From Thunnus maccoyii (taxonomy: Eukaryota; Chordata; Actinopteri; Scombriformes; Scombridae): a DNA stretch of 64,000 bases. Positions 32,986-48,446 of this stretch are shown here, piece by piece. Where the stretch lies: positions 16,826,425 through 16,890,424 of the forward strand of contig NC_056546.1 in NCBI RefSeq assembly GCF_910596095.1, written 5' to 3'. The notes under the pieces are model-generated. The model did not search any database. It saw nothing but the letters and a program-made list of their open reading frames with translations, and had not been told where the DNA came from. A program made the position numbers and the translations under genes. Position 1 is the stretch's first letter, and each line of letters starts with the position of its first letter.

Positions 32986-33560
32986 CTGTACGTGGGGCGC
33001 GCGCGTTCACAACAGGCAGAGTGCTTCCTCTTTCCGTGCGGGTGCCCGCCAGACAGAGAAGAACGATAGAAAATGGCGAGTCAGTGTAAAAGGCAGCAAT
33101 GCACAATCGACAGGCGCGACTTTCGGCAGGAACTTGACTCGTGGCGACACAGACTCATTCACTGTGTAGGTAAGGAGAATGCAAGCTACACAGGGTACGG
33201 TTTTACAGTTTGAATTTCGTCTCTGTGTGACCGATATCGGTGTAAATAACCATCTATTACCGCACTCACTCGGGCATCTCCGAGCGACTTTTTGTCCTCA
33301 ACTGTTTCCTTCTCCCGGCTGCTAGTCTGAGCCGATAGTTCAGTGTTGCAGTTTGAGACAATTTTGCAATACTTCTCAGGTGTTCTTCCTGTTTTTATTG
33401 TTCCAAAAGACGAATTGTAGACTTTAGTTATCTACTGGCGGAACGTTAGTTTGTTTAAAGGGCACCGTGCTTGTTTTAAAGGGAGTGTCGCACAGGAATT
33501 ATATGCGTTGCGTCGGCCAAACTGCAGACCCTGCTTTGCGCGTTCACGTATGATGATACT
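32986..33560 (+). promoter_or_regulatory. lcor: CpG-rich promoter region of lcor
   Basis: CpG dinucleotides cluster here (for example GGGCGCGCGCG at 32996-33006 and GCGTTGCGTCGG near 33506) in otherwise AT-rich DNA. The first coding exon with its ATG (33073) is included. There is no TATA box. The combination suits a broadly expressed CpG-type promoter. Confidence 0.6.
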
Positions 33561-36500
33561 GTATTTTGGATGGGGGAGGGCGATGTGTGCCTGTTGTGGA
33601 TGTTAACATTTAGCTTTAGTTGCCTCTCTCAATTCATCTCTCCTGGGCGCGCATTACTGCAATGAGGAAGTGACTGGGACCCCGCTGCTGTGGGAGTTTC
33701 CATTTTCGACGGAAACTAATAAACTCCTTTAAGGTTTGTTAGTGTCTGAGGCCCCTTAAAACACATAATTAAAAAAGCGCAGTGTCGGTTTTTATTTGTT
33801 GCTTCTAGGGTTTGAAGCTCTTAGTATTGTGTATATTTGTGTGGGGTAGGTTGGAGGATTGAGGTGGAAGCTAAACTATAATTTTGTGTTATTGTTGCTA
33901 AAAAAATAATATTAGGAGCAAGCACATAACCTGCAGCAGGGGTCAGGACTGGTAGAGCTTTAAATGCTCAGGTTAGGAGGATTGAAGTACCCCACATAAA
34001 ACTGGCTACACAAGTTAATTTAACTGCATCTCACATGTGTCCTCATTGGTCTGTGGTGCAGTATATGTGCTATCTAGGGCATATATCCTGCTGCTGAGCA
34101 TATTATTTATTGTAAACAAGTGTAGCATTCCTCTTCATGCATGCATATCCTGCTATTTGGTTCGTCTTCAGTACACAGGATGCGAGTACATTATAAACAA
34201 GATAAAGTAGAGATAAAAGCCACAGTTATTGTTGCCAAATTATGTGTGATTACAGACATCAGTAGCAACAACAGTACTGGAGATCAACTGCAGCAAATTT
34301 TCCTTTAAAAGCTTTGTCGTACTCTCCCCTTATTTCCCTCTTGTATGTGCAACAATTTAAGACGAAGCTCTTATGCAGCTTGTGAAGCTGAAAATGAATG
34401 TTACTTTCTCTTTACCATCCTTTATTTACTACTCATTTACATGATCTCTGTTTGTGTATTATACCCGTGTTTGATATTGCAGGACATGCCTCGTGTGATG
34501 TGAAATAATTTGTAAAACAAATTGACATTGCTGCTGTAAGATTGTTGACTATGGCTGTTTTCCTGAAACTGTTGATGGATATAACATATTCCTCCATCAG
34601 TGATAGAGTTTGTAATTCTCTGAGTATTCATTCTCTTCCACTATACATATGGATAGTTGGTCCAAATTTAAGACAGCGGTTATAAACACGCCAAACCTAG
34701 GACTGTTCAGTTTCGACAGAAATGCTTGAAGAAGAGGTAGAAGCCATTTTTAAATCCATGCCTTGCCACCCTCCTTCTTGTGACTCGGTAACATAGCAAC
34801 AGCCGCTGTGGATGCTAAGCACCATCACACACAGATTGATGAAGCAAATGAGGAGGAGAGAGTTGCCAGGTTATCCCAATGTTTACTATCAAATTAGCTC
34901 TTTATGTTCTATATTTAAACTGGATAATGTATTTGAGTTATTCTCACTTTTATCCATCTCATAGGGAAATATGGAACACATTGTTTTCTGTACTGGCACA
35001 TTAAGTAATGCAACATGCTGCAGAATCCCTATTTTTGCTTTAATAGAAAAGAAAGTGCATACAGCCTGGGGTCTGTATGCACAATCCAGTGGCAAACAAC
35101 CGGCTCTCTTAAGTACAGAGAATTCTGCTGGAAGAGTGTGATAACGCTTTTTTTATTACACCAGCTCAGAAAAAACATCTTTCAGAGGGCTCAACATACT
35201 GGCGACAGTGTGGTTTAGTGAATGACACTCATTATCATATTTTTTGGGACTGCAATGTAACTCATTCCTTTTGGCAGGACATACATAAGGTTATAGAGAA
35301 TGTCCTTGATATCAAGATTCTGTTTGGGTTTGATATACCAAGGCCAATTGCCTGCAAACATGACCTTAGTAACGGAGTGTAAGAAGCGGCGCAAGTAAGA
35401 AAACAATAACAAGAGAATGGTTACAGCCTGAACCGCCTGTATTACAAGACTTTATTGAAAATATGAAGGACATTTATGTAATGGAGAAATTGACCTTTTC
35501 TTTAAAGGTGCAAGTAAGCATATTTCAGTCATATTGGGTAAAGGGATACAATACTTTAGTGCCATTGAACCTGGCTATTTTATTTTATAATTCTTCGGGT
35601 GTAAATAATAGACTAAATAATTTCCCTACCATTATCATCTTAAGGAAATCAATGAATATGATGTGTTTTTGTGCTGTAAACAAGTTGTCTCCAGTATGTC
35701 CCAACATCTCCTTACCCGTTTATTTGTTTATTTTTTGTTTGTATGTTTTATTTTGCTTTGTACTTTTTTTTTTTTTTAAAATAGTTTGTGCTTATATATT
35801 TACAAAAATAGTTAAGATGAGAAAGGTCTTTGGTGTAAAATGGAATTACTTGAAATACTCTCAAAAGCTATTAACGTAATTGCAAGCTATCTTCATTTCT
35901 AAATGATTTGCTCACGTCTGTGTTCAGAAAGTTTTGAAAATTCACAGCATAAATAGACACCGTGGTCTCTGTTGCAGTGTGCTGTATTTTGTTTGTTAGT
36001 TTTTTATAATGATTTCTTTCTAAATAGTACTGAAAATGATTGAGTAGAATGTTTTTGTACTTTTTTTTTTGTAAAATAAAATCAAAACTTAAAGAAATAG
36101 TGCAAACATAGATAAACACACCCACTGATTCAATTGTCAGTCTGTGTCTCCAGTAAAGATTTGTGCAGTTTATGCCATATATTTTACAAATTTAATGCCC
36201 AAACATGCATGTATGCAGTGTTTACGCCATGATTTTTGGTAGAATGTAAAAGAGAATTTGAAATAGCGTTTATACCACAGTGCACTTCGACTCATTTAAA
36301 ACTCAGAACACTACTTCTGAAGATGCTGATCTCAAAATGTCACATTCAATCAGTCTCACATAAAATGGCCGCCATGCTTGGGTCTTGTTGAAATATGTAA
36401 TGTATGTACAAGGAGTGAGTTAAGTTTTTGACTTTGTGTTAAAGGAGTAGCTGTGTAAATCTGTTTAAAATTTATGTGGTGTTTTATGTTAAAACTTTGA

Positions 36501-39500
36501 GTTTGTGGCTTATTTAGAGCTGGTTAGATACCAAATTCTTAATTAGAAAGAGCAAATGAAGCAAAATAATAAAGACTAGCTAAATCTGACAGCCCACTGC
36601 TTGTGACTGTCACTCATAGACTAGTTTAACCAAAGCACCAAACGTGGGTAGATTTTCTGTTTGGTGAATAAATCTCGGAAGGCTCTCCGCCACTATGGCG
36701 GTTTGTACCAAAATAGTCATGTAATAAAATACCTGGCATGATGGCTCGGAGGAAATTACTCATGTTTGTCCCTATACAGTGTAGATATGCACAACATATG
36801 TGTTTTTTATGCATGTCTAAACAGTGCCGCAAAACTGTAGGAGCGCTTGAGATGGTCTGAGGGGCAGGAACGCCAGCTGCAGACTGTCTTGAACACTCCT
36901 AGTTTTACGGCACTGTTTACCATACATGTTAGTGTGGCTCAGTCTATTTCTTGAAAATGCCCACTAAAGCTGCAGAGTCCAAGCATATAGTTGACGCATG
37001 CTTCAATAAAACTCCAATAGTATGATCTTCGTTTCAATCGTTTATGGAAAACTTTCTTCTTAAGGCCCAAACGCACTGGGAGCGATAATTGACACGCGTC
37101 AGATGATGTGTGTCAATTGATGCTCCTATGGCGCACTGCAAGCATCAGATTTGAAATTCCAACACCACAGAACCAACACAGATTTGTCATTTTGTATTAA
37201 CTGCTGCATTAGTTGGATGTAATGACTGAATGAAAAGGAGAAATGCAGAAGATGATAATGAAACTGAAACTAAGAGCGTTTGTGTCCACAGTAAATCTGT
37301 TGACTGTTTGATGGTTATTTATTTATGCCTTAAAACCTGACTGCTGTGAAATAATCAGAATATAACGTTTTATTTCTGTCATTCAGAGGTTTTGTTCTCA
37401 CTACTGCTAGCTCTCCTTGCTCGACCATCGCTGGAGTAGGCGCGTCAAGGCAGTTTGACGCGCGTCATGATGTTTCCAGTGCTTGTTCGGCCATTAAAAA
37501 CAATAGGTGTACTTCAAAACGCGCGCGTCAGACACTTCCAGTGTGTTTAGGCCTTTAAAGTACAAAATAAAAACACACTACACAAGCATGATAAGTATAG
37601 TAAGCATGGCAAGAACAATAAGCATGTACATGGCAAACATGGTCAGAGATTAGTGTGCTGTCAAGGCTCCATAGCTTCAACCAAACTATCTAACAAGCAC
37701 ATGCAGTATGTTTTACATTTTAACCTATCAGAAACCAGGGCTGATTGCTATCATTATTGGTCCTAATTAAACATACTGCAACGAAACTATGGAACTGCTT
37801 ATTATCCATAGCAAATCAGCAAAATCTAAATTATTTACAACTATGTCTCTACTGTATAAATGTCTGTAACATTATGGGACATCAGCCACTCGACATCACA
37901 GCTCTCTGCTAAACTGTCACCTGTCTTCAATCTGCTGCGAGCTAATGTTAAAAATGCAATTTAATTTTCTACCTTAAAATTTTAGGTAAAAATATGCTTG
38001 GCCGGTGGATTTTTTTTCATCTACCATTCCACTTGGCAGGTGAGTCAAAAAGTTAATTTCGGACACTGAGTAGGGCAATAACTGCACAGATGAATGTTGG
38101 CACCGCCTATTTTACCTTGGATTCTTAGTGTGTACCATCAGTGTTAATAATGTATTAGGTGAGCTATCAGTGTGGACTGGTCCAGAAGAAGCTACAATAC
38201 TAGGTAGGCTGTGTGCTCATTATTGAAAACAAAATGTAGAGAGAATAATAGCTTTCTGACCGGTCACTAGCTCCAAACCCAAGACTGTTCAGTTGGTCAC
38301 TTCTCCCTTTATGATTGACAAATGTCCCTTGTGTTCAGGCTATAATTGTGAAGCTCCAGAGTACATGACAACAGCATCAGTCTGCTGGCTGCAGAATGGC
38401 ATATTCTGTCCATGACAACAAGGACATACTTCTGTTTGGCTTTTTGGTGGAGAGGGCTGCATGCCACCACCACCCTGCTGACGCTGAAATGGACATTTTG
38501 TCTTTGTGTATTTAATGTGAGCAGTAAAACTGCAGGCCAGAGACAAGGACAATTGTCCCATAGAACAGCAGCAACAATTGTCTGTATGTTTGCCTATACA
38601 TGTGTTCATGGTCCATCAGCCCCCATATGCAAACTGTGTGGCTGAAAATGTGTGTTTTGTCTAGATTTAGGAAAATTTGGACTGGAACAGCACCAGCTAA
38701 CATCTGAAAATGTTTGGAATGTGAGTTATTCATATTTGCGTTTGACATGTGGGTGAGTGGGATTAAGGATTTGCTCAAACAAATAACAAGCAAATATCGA
38801 CATCAGCCAGATTGTCTGATTCATAATTTAAACTTTTGCATGGCCCATTTTCTGTTCCAGTGTGCCCCTTCTGATGGGCTTTTGGCCTACATTTTCCTAA
38901 TTTGCAAATGGAGCTGGCTGAGGTTTGTTGACATTTTGCGAAACATGACCAACAGCTTTAATGGTTTTGTATGAAATGCACTGTCTTTGACTGTGTGTTT
39001 GCTTGAGTGTACACAGTTGTGCGTGCTCCCTCTTTTCTATTTGCCTCAAATCATGGTGGTCTTGTATTTGTTATTCAAAGTTATGCTCTGTGCAGCATTA
39101 CACCATTTGACTGTCAGTTTGCATCATATCACATTAAGTATTCATGGAGTGTGTTTTTTTGCTGTAGATGTTGCTCAAAGCTGCCACCTCATCTCCCGCT
39201 GCATAGCCTGATCCAATTGTATATTGCTTGTAATGAACACAATGTGTAGTAGACAAATGAGATTTCAAGCGCTACTTTGCTCATGTCCGTGTAATGTGTA
39301 AGCCTGTCTGTTGACCTACTGTGATTTTTTTTTTTTTTTTTTTTTTTTTATGGATAGCGTGGAAGGCAACAGCACATGCTTTGTAGCTTGTTAGGCATTA
39401 GGCTTGGTCTCAATGTGATGGTTTGGCTTTGGATGAAAACAGTCATGAATTGTAGCTCGACTAATTTGTGCAACATTGTCATCTCAGTCTGCACTCGTGT

Positions 39501-42500
39501 TCACCCCTATTTTACATCTTCATAGAGCTTTGCTCAGGCATCTCAGTGCTTGAGATGCAAAATCATGCAAAATTACACCATCATCAGCATCACAATCTGA
39601 ATATGGATTAAATTAAAGATTAAAAGATGATGTGTGCAGTCGTAGAAGATGAAAGTGTTGTAAAGGAAAGGTTGTAGCCAAATATGAGAGATTTAGCACA
39701 GTTTATTTTGGTTGCACACTGATTTGAGCTTAGGGAAGCTCCTGCTCTGTTAGCCTTGGTCACTCCTTCGTTGAGTTGTAGTATGTGTACAGTAGTCACG
39801 GTGGGGGATGGGTTGAGTGGGGGTTGATGCAGCGCTGTGCACCCTCAGCAGCACTAGAGCAGCAAAGGGAAGGGTGGGTCATCCAATGAGAAGAGCACTG
39901 CAGTTCGACCATTAAACTAAATGTTATCATTTTAACATGATGTCTTGTCTTGTGATCCTTCAATCGTTGAAATATAAATTCAGACATTTATTCTGTTGAT
40001 AGATTATAGGAATCTCAGACTTGGTCGGAAATCATGTCCAAGTCTGTCATACTTGTACAGGTGTTTTTATGTATACGTTGTCATTCTGGTGCCTACCAGG
40101 CATACAGGCTTCATACTAAAGAATAGATAAAATGCTTGTAGTTCAGATCAGATCAAAACTAGGTCGTATGACAAATTGAAAGTGTTTATAGTTTATAATT
40201 CGGAATGGCTACGCTCAGTTTTGAGAAGTCAAAGACATGGTTGGATGCAGCCCCACTCTGATGTTGGAAAGGTATGAGGGGAGGAGTTTCTGCAGCTATT
40301 CCACTATCTAACAAGCAGCAGTAGCACTTCAGTGCTTCTTCAGTTTAAAGCTGCCAGTATGCTTCTTCAGAAGAGGAGCTTTCCTGCAGAGCCTGCTTAA
40401 TATATTCAGGGGCTTGAGTCAATTTATTTTTCATTTTCACACAATTTTGGATATTTTTTTACAACTATGATACAGTGTGTTCCTTACAAAGCATTCTGAA
40501 TATGATAAAACAAAACTATTGATTTCAAGATTTCTCAGAAATTAGTTGAACAATTGAAACTATAGAATTGAATATTTATCCAGGGGAACCTGTGATTTCA
40601 AATTAGGTAACAGTGAGGTCATTATCAAAAATGAAACCTTATTGCATAGTGGGGAGGAAAAAAAACAACTTCTGGAGCTATGTAACAAAGTGAGCTAACA
40701 GCTAGCAATGTTTAAAGTACTTTCAGAACCAGCAGCTCTGCGCATCTTTCAGCGTTGCATCCTCCCGCTATCACCACCTGGCATTGAACTGCGTAACTGC
40801 ACAATGGTTATAGGCTGTATCAACAGTCACATGGTGCTTCAAGCGTTGACACTGGAAAATCAGGTTACATGTTTATAAATGTTTACATTGAGTCACGTCT
40901 TTGTGTAGGATTTTCTTAGCTACACTACCAAGCAGCGCAGTACCCACGAAGCACATAGTGCCAGAAATAAGCAGTGAAGAGGGTTTTATCTCACATTATG
41001 TGCTGTTCTCAGTGATGTACAGCTAACAAGGTTAGGATTTAGGTCCTAGATCTGTGGGATTTCTATAAGTGCTGGTAGGAAGGACGGGGGTGTCACACAC
41101 TCCAGCCTTTCCTCTCCTCCTATCTCTTTTTGGTTAGACCCCTTTCAGAATAGATAAGATAAGTCTGAAAATTTCACTTGGCCAAGAGGAATTTCTCTCC
41201 TGTCAGCAGGTTTCCTGCATGGAAAGCACTGGTTGAAAGCTAGTCTCTTGCAGGGATGCCCTAATGTAGGGCAGGTTTCTCAGGTGCTTGAGTGCTATCA
41301 CATAGTCCTGCTTGTTCCTTTTTTTGTTTGTTCCTTGTAGCCAAGTTTGCCTCAGACAAGTTGGTGGGTAAAAAAATCTGGCTGAGAGAATATACTCTTA
41401 AATTAATTGTTAAAGTGTCAAAATGATGACACATTTGTCAATACCGTGTTAATAAGGATCCCTGATCATAGAAGAGGATAATAAGTGGAATTGTTTGATG
41501 AATAAAAAGGAAACTGCATTGAACTGTTTTATTAATATTGCACTTAAAAGATATGGTCATGAGTTATGGTTTGGTTTGAAATATTCCCCTTAAATAAACT
41601 CAATTCAGTTAATTAATATGGTTTTAATTTCATATTTTAAATGGACTATTAGTTTTTTGTTTGAGATTTTAATGCTTTACTATACTGAATGTGAAATAAC
41701 AGCGGTGATGTTAGTTTCAGCCTTGCTGGATAAATGGAACCTTGTTACTTATTTTTAGGTGTTCGTGACCAAAAGTGTTTGTGACCAAAGTTGAATTCTC
41801 TTTGAATTTCAGCAGAGCCTCTCTGTATGTTATTTCATTTTTCATTTCAGTATACCTCTATCAGAATTAAGATGCGCCTTCACTCTAAATTGCCTTGAGG
41901 CAAGCTGCAGTATGTGTTTGGAGTAAATAAAAACAAGCCAACAAAGGCTGTAAATAGCAAAATGGTCTTGAATCGTCATACTCCTCTTAGATCGCTGGAT
42001 GAGTGACATGAATGACTAACTCTGTCCTATAGTTTTAAAAAGAGAAAAATCAGGCGATATGATGGTTACTAATATTTCTGGATAAAAGGACTAAATCTTC
42101 TAATGAGCTTCAATGACATGCTGTCACTGCAATTTGGCCTGTAGGCATGTTTTTTCCCATTTTGGCAATGAATGAAGATTTCCAACCTTTTTAACCTGAT
42201 TTCTTTTCATTAGTCGTCGATAATTTTCAGTATTATTAGGTATTAAGCCCAGTGGCACATAATACTGGGCTCCTTTTTTCTTTTTCTCATTATCACTTTG
42301 TACCTCTATACCCAGTGCTTATTATTGTATCTGGAGGCTATCTGATCACTTTACCTCAAACCAGATATGTGTAGCAGTGTCTTCATTATGGCCTAATTCC
42401 CTCTTCAACCTAATTAATTGGTAAAAGTTACTTTTAAACAGGAAAATCCTAACTTCACCTTAAAAGCTGAACATTGCTGTGTTTTTCCTGCACCCAAAAG

Positions 42501-45500
42501 TTAGTGTAGTAACTACAGATTAGAATAAAAATGCACTAAAACATCACTATATTGTGGGTTATTGTGCATTTTGACTGTGGCCATTATTTACTGTTTTATA
42601 CACTCATTTATTTTGTAGAGCTTGCAAGACAGCTGTACACGCTATCAATATTTTATCCATTGCACACATAGGAAGCTTGCTCTTCTAAATTTAAGTTGCT
42701 GGTCCCCAAATGAAAGGGCTCTCTTCATCAGTCTCTACACCAAACTATGCCAGTTTGGTGTGCTAATATTGCCTCAAAGTCGAGTCGTTACAGTATGACA
42801 CAGTTTTAAATGCCCTAAACTGAATTCCTGAAGAGTAGTTTGATGTCATGGTGCTGCTCTGTCAAACGAAAGTGGATGACCTACTTTTCTCCCCCTGCCT
42901 CTGAAATATTTCAGAAATAGGATTGGATAGCTTCAGCTGAAGTCCTGTGCACTAACCCAGAAACAGAGTCACGCTGCAGCTATAGGCAAGGCTGTGTTTC
43001 ACCACTTCACCCCCCACCCCCTTTTCCCTCTTTATGTTTGGCTGTTGAAAAGTGGGTGGGGATTTGTAGGGAAGCAGAGAGGGCATTTTAACAGATGACA
43101 GCTTTTGATTGAATTCACTGTGAGTTAAGAAAGAGAGTGGATGATAAGGGCTGATAATTTTCCCACTTGTTCTCATCTGTGAAGACATACTGTAAGTAGG
43201 CCTTTACTGTGATGTGTTGTTGGATGATGAACTTAACACATTTTCATATAGGCTCTTAAGATTTTTAATTTTCAGTGGTACTAATATTTTACATGGCTTT
43301 TTAACATTACTGCTGTTGTATGTATTTCTCGCCAGAATGGTTTTATTCATGACTTTTTTATGCCCTTTTAGTGCCCTAGAAGATTTGGAATAGTGTACAC
43401 TCATTTGAGATTTGGTTCAGAGGACAGATGTTACCTCTGACCTCTTTAGCGCTTGATTTAATGCATGTAGTGGTTTTGAATTGGTTATATTGACCCTGCG
43501 GCAGTCAGCCGACATTGCATATTGTGTTAATGCACTGTTAAGTGAAGTCCTGTGCAGCCTAACGCACTATATCTTACAAACAGCTGGGACTGAAGGATAC
43601 CACTATCCCTGTCAGTAATGCATATAAGCTTTTCTCCTCAGCTTATATACATGGTATAGGATTTCCTTCTATTGCAGACAGCGTTTTGTAAGTTCCTTAA
43701 GTGTAGAGTGTTAAAAACTGTCAGGGGATTGTGTGGATTTGTTTTTGGTTGAATTTATGACCCTTTTTAATTGGTACTTGATTCTACAAAATTGTATAGG
43801 ATACTTTGACAGCATCACAGTCTTGTTCTGGCTGTTTCTTTTTAATGTTACAACATGCAAGCATTCCCAACTCTGTAGGTGCTTCAGTTGCTTGGCAACA
43901 GGAGGATGGAGTGCATGTATTTACTGTTGAAGTGAAAACCTGGGGTGAAAGCTGATAATATGTGTTTTAACAGAAGCAGAAGGTTGCTTACGGGGGTTGT
44001 CAAGATGAAATAGAAAGGCAAAGATGAGCCTGGTTTTACGTTTTCACGTGAAATGTCAATTATGTACAGAATACTGTACAGATTCTTAACTGATTTTTTT
44101 TTCTTCTTCTTGAGTACAAAACATTTGATTTGGGCCCCTGGGCAGATTTGGTTTTCTTAAAACAGTGATACATTTTAAAGCTATGTTGGTTTGAGCACTA
44201 ATTAAGAGTAAATCGTAACCACTGTTTGGTCAAAATGTAAACGTTCAGTTTGCTGTTGTATGACGACTATTGACAACTGCATATTTATTGAATGTCATGT
44301 CTTTCCTCAGGTTTTGAGAGCATTCTCGAAGGGCTGTTTGGTCCAGAGCTGGTAGAAGACCTCAAATTATTTAAGGGTAAGAAATTTCACAGGCCAGTTA
44401 AGCACAGCAGATTTCTTATCAAAATATTGGCAATGAGGTTAACATAGAAGAGTATTCTGACATGAATGAGAATTTTGTGGTTTGAGTGTAATCTGTTATC
44501 TGGTCAATATGACAATGCTGCTTCATTGTACCATCTGGTACCCCTCTACATTCACTCTTCTCTACAAGACTGCCCCTCTGGCTGCAGAAGAGAAGATGCC
44601 TTGTGTTCCTACCAAGTTGGTGTTTTGGATGGCGCATGGCCAGTGTAAAAGTCTACAGTGTCCTACAGACATTTTTACGATGCATTATGTTACTGAGACA
44701 ATAGTGGGCATTATATGGGTTTTCATTACATTTGCAATGAGAGGACTGTTAAAGTCTAAGTAGACTTTCCACAATAGCAGTTGGGGAGGGCGACTGCTGA
44801 AAATGGAGTTGAACCGAATCAATAAATTCTTGATTCAGTCAGTCTCATTAAAACAAATCAAAACACTTTTATTGTGGCTCACTCATTAATGCTATTCATT
44901 TCATTTATTCACTCCTTTTCTGCTGTGAAGCACAATTGTCATTCAGTTGTGCACTGAAGAATAACACATTCTGTGATATTATAGTCAGATTCAAACTGAA
45001 TTTAGGAGGTTTAGGTCAGATTGTATTCATGATAATTAAGAAAAATACAGAATGTTTAAGCAAAATGTACTATATGTAGGTCAGTCAGGCTTAAGAAGAG
45101 CTTTTATGTTTTGGTGTGTGATTTTATTTTGTTGTCAGTTTTGTTAAGAAGAAACAAACATTGTTTTTTCTGACACAAAATGGTTACTTTGAATATATTG
45201 TTAAATATTACTTATCAAGTAAAAATAGACTTGTTGTTAAGAAACACTAAAAAACAAAGATTTTTGTCAGAGCAATGTATTTCATTGCTTGTTATCTGTT
45301 TTGCGTCCACAGACTTAGAGCCTGTAGCAGTGTCTGACTGGTCATTTGATGAAAATTGTCTATTCTGCTGTTTGAGACGAGACAAAGTAAAGGTAAGATT
45401 TCTTGTTTTCTGTATTTATTTGTTTACATTTTAGTAATGTCTCAGAATTACATTGTAAAAGTAGCTTTCTTTTTAAATTGTTTTATTTTGTGGCCTTAAT

Positions 45501-48405
45501 GCTTTCAAACCATAACTTTGGCAGAAGAGCACAGGTTATATGATAAAGATCACAATCCAGACGAAGCTATAATGTCAGGAGTACCGCAGGACTTTTATCT
45601 GTCTGTCTCGTAGATGATGTATGGTTGAATGGATGTTAAGAGTGCATTAAATGTGCCTTTGCTTACTAATCCATTAGGGTTGCCACACAGAATTACTTCT
45701 TACTTAAATGATGTATCAATGTATCCTGCCTAAACAGTTTTGTCATTTAACAGGAACACTTAATTGGCTTAAGCAACGAGGGGCTTGAAGATTCACCCAA
45801 ACCTCTCCTGGTTAAAGATCAGACCACAATCAGCAGACTAGAGCAACAAGCTGAGGAATTTCTCAATGCAGTCCTCAGCAGAAAAGGTGGGTCGTGATGT
45901 CTCAGTGATTAAGTAGTCCAAGCGCATCAGTAATTTGCATTGTTGTGACACTAATGAGCTTAGTAGGCTTTTATTTAAATGTTAATTGTGGCCTGTGGAA
46001 AATGACTTAAGCATGTATGTGTTTTTTTTTTTGAAAGGAGGGGTACCACATGGGTTTTTATTCTTAAAATAATCTTACAATGTGGCTGTGAATGTTTAAC
46101 AATGATTACTTATAGCTCAGTAAAGGAATGCAGATGTAACAATTGCATTTTTCTTTTCTTGACAGATGTGCCAAGTTTCTCAGACCCACACATTCCAGTA
46201 GTGGCTCGAGAGATCCTTCAGAGAATGATCCGACAGTTTGCTGCCGAATATACCTCAAAAACCAGCTCCCCTCAGGACAGTTGCTCAGATCCCCAGCCAC
46301 ACTCTGACCAAAGCCTGCCGACCCCACCCTTGCTCTCAGGAGCTCCTCCTACCAGCCCTGCTGCCACCTTAGCTGGGCCTGCACACAACCAGAACCCCGT
46401 CCTCAGCAAGCTCCTCATGGCTGACCAGGATGCTCCTCTTGACCTCACAATCAAGAAGCCCCTGGCTGAGCCCAGTGAACAAGGTAGTGTGAACTTAAAC
46501 ACATCGGTAACAGAGCAGCTTATTCAAGACTGACCAGTGCAACAGCACAGTATAAACTTAACATTTAATCTTAATGTTGTTACCTGCCTTTTTTAACAGA
46601 AGGAGTCCTTGACTTGTCTATCAAAAAGAATCGCTGTAGCAGCAGCCTGCCATTCCGTAGTCCATGCCTTTCTCCAACCACAACCACAGTCAAAGGGTAA
46701 GATAAGTTTCTTTATCTTTTTCTCGTTGGTTTCCAGTTCTTAAGCAGCAATGTTTTGTGTTCTGTGGATATGTTACATTATAGTCTAGAAAAACCATAAA
46801 AATAAAAAGCAAAATTTAAGTGATAGGTTGGATTTTTTTTGACATAGGATGGTTCAAGTTACTTGTCATGAGGTCAAAGCATGGATGTTAGCTGAGGCTT
46901 GAAAATTAGAGTCCAGAAATTAGAGATCTCTCAGCCATCTGGTGGCTTGATGAAAATGAACAGCAACAAACAGGGTCATGCTAACAGAAATGTTTTCTGC
47001 CACAAAGCAACATGAAAGAAGAATCTTTTAATGTGTTTCTGCTCTTTGATTCTTCTCTCAAACCTTACTCCATTGCATCCTGGAAGATGACGTGGAGCCC
47101 GTTTTGTATCATGCTGCCTTTTTAAGATTAATCACCTTGCAGACTATAGGTTTATGCAGCTGTCAGCTGTTCATTTTTGTCTGACAGTTCACTGGTATTG
47201 CCAGCTGGGGACTGAATGAGCAGCATCTTGTTAGTTTGTTTGTGAGAGCTATTGTGGCTTAAAATGATTCTGTTAGCTGGCCCTCGTTTTTGGTTTCTGT
47301 TCATTATTGTCTGGCAAGGCACCGTCTTGTCTGATGATCTATGATTCACTACAGGACTTGTAGCCTCAGTAATAGTCTTGCATCTATATGCAAGGTGAGT
47401 AATTTGTAACATCTTCTGTCAAAAAATCTAATTTTATAACTGCAGACGACTGTAATAGATTCCAGAATAAACAAAACCTTAAGAATCTGCTCCTTGAGGA
47501 CTGAAGCCCTGCACAAATGCAGTGGAAAGTCAATATACATTTTTTTATTTTAAGTGAGGCCTTATTATCATTCCAGAGATTCTCGACACTGGAGTCATTC
47601 AGTAGTAGAGGTGTTAAATTGAATTCTTTCACAGTTGCACGTCGTGTTCGTCTCCAAAGGAGAGACTGCATTTTGGTTGTTTTAATAACAAAACATAAAC
47701 ATTGCCTGTATTTCTGTTACCATGTCGGTAATATGGGTAGTTTGCATATCATGCATGCTTTCAATCGACAATCATGCCTATCATTCCTGTAGAGCATAAT
47801 AACAAATACTAAATCCTTGACAATATACATACCCTTGAAAAACATTCATGCAAATCTAAAGGATTGTTTCCAATTTTAATTGTATTCTCTACGGACAAAA
47901 ATGAATTGTATCTCAATATCTTTAGCTAAATAATATTTAGTATTTTATTTTGTATTTTGATTATGTTTTGTTTTTCTTGCAAAGCATCTTGATATTGTTT
48001 AACTCTAAAGTGCATCCGTGCTTGAGGCTGATATGTAATAATTTCAGTGGCTTTGCATTCTCTACTTCTGCCGCTTTTAGAGCTGATAGGATCTAAAAGT
48101 GATCATTCCTAACTCAATAAAGATGCCTCTGATTTTTATCTTACATTGAATATTATGTGCAGCATGCACATTGCTTCATTTTGATATCTACATAAAAACT
48201 ATCCACATTAAGCTTTATAGAACACTGACTTTAGAAAATAGAATTAAGAGATTTAGATTCTAAAAGGGATAGTTGGGTTTTTTTTTTTTTTTTTGTAAGA
48301 TCAGCATCAGCACTGTGTTCAGATTCAGCACAGAATCAGAGCTGACCACAGTCCTTTGGCCCCAGACAATGTCCATGCCAATGTCTCTATCAGAGATTAA
48401 CTTAC

Positions 48406-48446
<41 letters not shown>

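Larger units (their letters stand above)
33170..44310 (+). other. lcor: lcor intron 1 (11.1 kb)
   Basis: This is the largest gene-free stretch. It holds an L1-type LINE fragment (35.1-35.9 kb), a 490-bp MITE (37.06-37.55 kb) and a 25-base T run at 39325-39349. The rest is unassigned AT-rich DNA. I saw no microRNA-like hairpin or exon, though long introns of regulators often carry enhancers that cannot be read by eye. Confidence 0.7.
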
